From Muribaculaceae bacterium (GTDB lineage Bacteria; Bacteroidota; Bacteroidia; Bacteroidales; Muribaculaceae), in assembly GCA_029062725.1 (NCBI GenBank), contig JAIDPP010000234.1, forward strand, positions 1 to 5,895: a DNA stretch of 5,895 bases, given 5' to 3'. This document shows positions 4,343 to 5,895 of this stretch, one piece after another. Position 1 is the first letter of the stretch. Every line of letters starts with the position of its first letter. The position numbers were made by a program, and so were the translations under genes. The notes under the pieces were generated by a model that was not told the DNA's origin, searched no databases, and saw only the letters and a list, made by a program, of their open reading frames with translations.

Positions 4343-4743
4343 CCGTCGGAGGCAGTTCCTTCCGGACTCCCTACTACTGGGATCACGAATTCTTCGGCTA
4401 TAAGATCACTGACGATATCATCGGCGATAGGGTGGGCGTTATCATTCGGATGACGTGCCATTGAGACAGCCATATCGACGAAAATCGATAGTTTCTCGCG
4501 TGAGAAATTCTGCGTGAGACGTTCGCGGAGTCTCTCTTTGACAGCCGGGGAATAATCCTTGCGCTGGATGTCGCGCATATCGTTCTCGTCATTGTCGAAT
4601 ATCTCGGGAAACTTGCGCACGAGTTCGGTCACTGCGTCAAGAGTGGAGCGTTTATCCGACTTGCCATCGATCATTGCGATGACAATTTCCTTAGCGCTCT
4701 CCTTATCCTTAGCCTCGATAGCTTTCTGAAGTTTTGATTTCAT
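4336..4743 (-). CDS. Unrecognised 135-residue charged helical protein
   Basis: A soluble, highly charged protein. Residues 1-60 are predicted from composition to be helical (KLQKAIEAKDKESAKEIVIAMI, then LDAVTELVRKFPEIFDND); residues 64-120 are also helical, with ERLRERLTQNFSREKLSIF and VDMAVSMARH. The end, IPVVGSPEGTASDGK, looks flexible. There is no signal peptide, membrane helix or catalytic motif that I can identify, and no known family. It follows the asparaginase gene by 69 bp on the same strand with no recognisable promoter in between, so it may be co-transcribed with it. The ATG at 4743 has no Shine-Dalgarno site. The stop codon lies inside a tandem repeat, so a repeat change could alter the end of the protein or its terminator spacing. 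Confidence 0.75.
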   Translation of the reverse strand: MKSKLQKAIEAKDKESAKEIVIAMIDGKSDKRSTLDAVTELVRKFPEIFDNDENDMRDIQRKDYSPAVKERLRERLTQNFSREKLSIFVDMAVSMARHPNDNAHPIADDIVSDLIAEEFVIPVVGSPEGTASDGK

Positions 4744-4812
4744 AGTCTGTAATGGAATAGTATTCTATTCTATTTAACACGGAGGGGAAGGGATTGGTTT
4801 AACGAGCCTCAG
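4744..4812 (-). other. Short intergenic spacer with a TATTC repeat and small palindrome
   Basis: It contains GAATAGTATTC (4755-4765), an 11-bp near-palindrome, followed by TATTC and TATTT. No TAnnTTTG promoter box and no terminator hairpin with a U-tract were found on the minus strand, consistent with read-through from the asparaginase gene. Confidence 0.4.
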
Positions 4813-5859
4813 TTACTCAACAGTCATCTCTCCTACGATGGGAGTGGTTAAGTAATTCTTTATTTCCTCTGAGGAGAGTCCGGATCCGAGGAGATACATC
4901 AACTTGGTTATTGCCGCTTCGGCCGTGATGTCATAACCCGAGATCACGCCTGCTTTGGCAAGCATATCGCCGGTGTAGTAGCGTTTCTGTTCGTCACCGC
5001 CGTTAAGACACTGCGTGACGTTGAATATGATCAGCCCTTTTGAAACGGCATCGGTAAGGGCATCCAGGAACCATTTTTCCGTAGGAGCATTACCGGCACC
5101 GAATGTGCGGAGCACGACTGCCTTGATGCCCGGAGTTGCGAGCTGAGCCTTAACCACATCTTCCGTGATACCCGGATAGAGCCAGAGAACGAGCAGCTGG
5201 GGATCCATCGCATAGAAAGGCTCAAGGGGGAGCTGCGTATCGTGACGCATCAGATAAGGCTTTGCATAATTGATATGCAAGTCTATTGTTCCGAGTGCGG
5301 GATAGTTAAAGCTCTTGAAGGCATCGAAGCCGGTAGATGTGAATTTAGTGGCACGGCATCCACGGATTATATAATCCTGGAATGAGATAACCACTTCCTG
5401 AATCATCGGATCTCCGTTCTCATCCTTTGCGGCGGCCACCTCAACGGCCGATATGAGGTTTTCTGTGCCATCCTCACGGATATCTCCGATAGGGAGCTGC
5501 GAGCCTGTGATGACGACCGGCTTACGCAGATTGCGCAGCATGAATGAAAGAGCAGATGCGGTGTAGGCCATAGTATCGGTGCCGTGAAGGACTACAAAGC
5601 CATCGAAGTTATCATAGTTGTCGGCAATATCTTTTACAATCTGCCCCCAGTACTGAGGATTCATATTGGATGAGTCTATGGGTTGGGGGAACTGAACGCT
5701 CTCGATGTCGTAGCCCAGTTTGCCGATCTTAGGCACATTATCCATCAGGTGTGAGAAGTCAAAAGGCTGGAGTCCGTTGGGAGTTTCCACCATGCCGATT
5801 GTTCCTCCGGTATATATGATTCTGATTTTCGGTTTGTTTTGTGTTTCCATGTTTTTCAT
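4813..5859 (-). CDS. ansA: L-asparaginase, type I (AnsA-like, cytoplasmic)
   Basis: A full-length 348-residue asparaginase that hydrolyses L-asparagine to L-aspartate and ammonia. The first catalytic motif is YTGGTIGM (residues 16-23; T17 and T20). Substrate-binding serines lie in IDSSNM (61-66). The second motif is LHGTDTMAYTASALSFML (91-108; T94 and D95), and the catalytic lysine is K172 in RATKFTS. VVITGSQLPIGDIREDG and FGAGNAP are further family segments. The sequence follows E. coli AnsA closely along its length, and there is no signal peptide, so the cytoplasmic low-affinity type I is preferred over the periplasmic AnsB type. Start: M1 at 5859 or M4 at 5850; M4 (METQNKPK) is closer to the usual N-terminus. 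An 11-bp inverted repeat lies just upstream. It looks like ordinary host metabolism next to the phage-like module. Confidence 0.96.
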   Translation of the reverse strand: MKNMETQNKPKIRIIYTGGTIGMVETPNGLQPFDFSHLMDNVPKIGKLGYDIESVQFPQPIDSSNMNPQYWGQIVKDIADNYDNFDGFVVLHGTDTMAYTASALSFMLRNLRKPVVITGSQLPIGDIREDGTENLISAVEVAAAKDENGDPMIQEVVISFQDYIIRGCRATKFTSTGFDAFKSFNYPALGTIDLHINYAKPYLMRHDTQLPLEPFYAMDPQLLVLWLYPGITEDVVKAQLATPGIKAVVLRTFGAGNAPTEKWFLDALTDAVSKGLIIFNVTQCLNGGDEQKRYYTGDMLAKAGVISGYDITAEAAITKLMYLLGSGLSSEEIKNYLTTPIVGEMTVE

Positions 5860-5866
5860 AAATTAT

Positions 5867-5891
5867 GGATGTGACCGCTACGGTCACATCC
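5867..5891. repeat. Perfect 11-bp inverted repeat before the asparaginase gene
   Basis: GGATGTGACCG (5867-5877) and CGGTCACATCC (5881-5891) are exact inverted copies around a 3-nt centre, ending 8 nt before the upstream start codon at 5859. In RNA it would be a very stable hairpin. On the minus strand it is followed by ATAATTTATG and not a true U-tract. It could be the terminator of a gene beyond the right edge, an operator, or a leader structure limiting access to the start codon. Confidence 0.7.
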
Positions 5892-5895
5892 GGTT

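Noticed and set aside
4271..4453. Plus-strand open frame of 60 codons
   Set aside because: Overlaps the 28-bp repeats and the end of the minus-strand gene; no promoter or ribosome site and no recognisable protein.
1..5895. tRNA, rRNA, CRISPR array, insertion sequence or integrase
   Set aside because: No cloverleaf, rRNA-like stretch, regularly spaced repeats with unique spacers, transposase motif or terminal inverted repeats were seen. The repeats at 4091-4342 have only two copies each and no spacer pattern.

Overview
The window looks like part of a Bacteroidota chromosome, most likely Bacteroidales (possibly Muribaculaceae). Three things point there. Promoter boxes match the Bacteroidota consensus TTTG-N19-TAnnTTTG. 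Most genes have A-rich leaders without a Shine-Dalgarno site. The phage-type proteins also have a Bacteroidales flavour. No database search was possible, so family names rest on motif reading and memory.

Layout. (1) Positions 1-108 hold the start of a minus-strand gene that runs off the left edge. (2) Positions 109-313 are an AT-rich divergent control region: a very good minus-strand promoter, a mirrored plus-strand -7 box, a run of four 7-bp repeats against the minus-strand start codon, and a hairpin at the expected 5' end of the plus-strand mRNA. (3) Positions 314-4100 are six plus-strand genes in one tight operon: an acidic helical protein in the scaffold position, a 503-residue major-capsid-like protein, a 100-residue unknown, a 196-residue connector-like protein, a two-helix holin-like protein, and a zinc amidase of the T7-lysozyme type. 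The last four genes are joined by three ATGA stop/start overlaps. (4) Positions 4101-4335 are a convergent intergenic region with two unrelated tandem duplications and an intrinsic terminator. (5) Positions 4336-5859 are two minus-strand genes: an unrecognised 135-residue protein and, upstream of it, a complete type I (AnsA-like) L-asparaginase that looks like ordinary host metabolism.

How it fits together. The plus-strand operon reads as a miniature phage late module, with head protein(s), a connector, a membrane-permeabilising protein and a wall hydrolase. It contains no terminase, portal, protease, tail, integrase or replication gene. Because it starts at a promoter and ends at a terminator inside the window, it appears complete as a transcription unit. 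It could be a relic, a satellite or larger element continuing to the left, or a domesticated particle-and-release cassette. The sequence alone cannot choose between these. All six frames are intact, which argues against simple decay. The right boundary of the module probably lies between 4100 and 4336.
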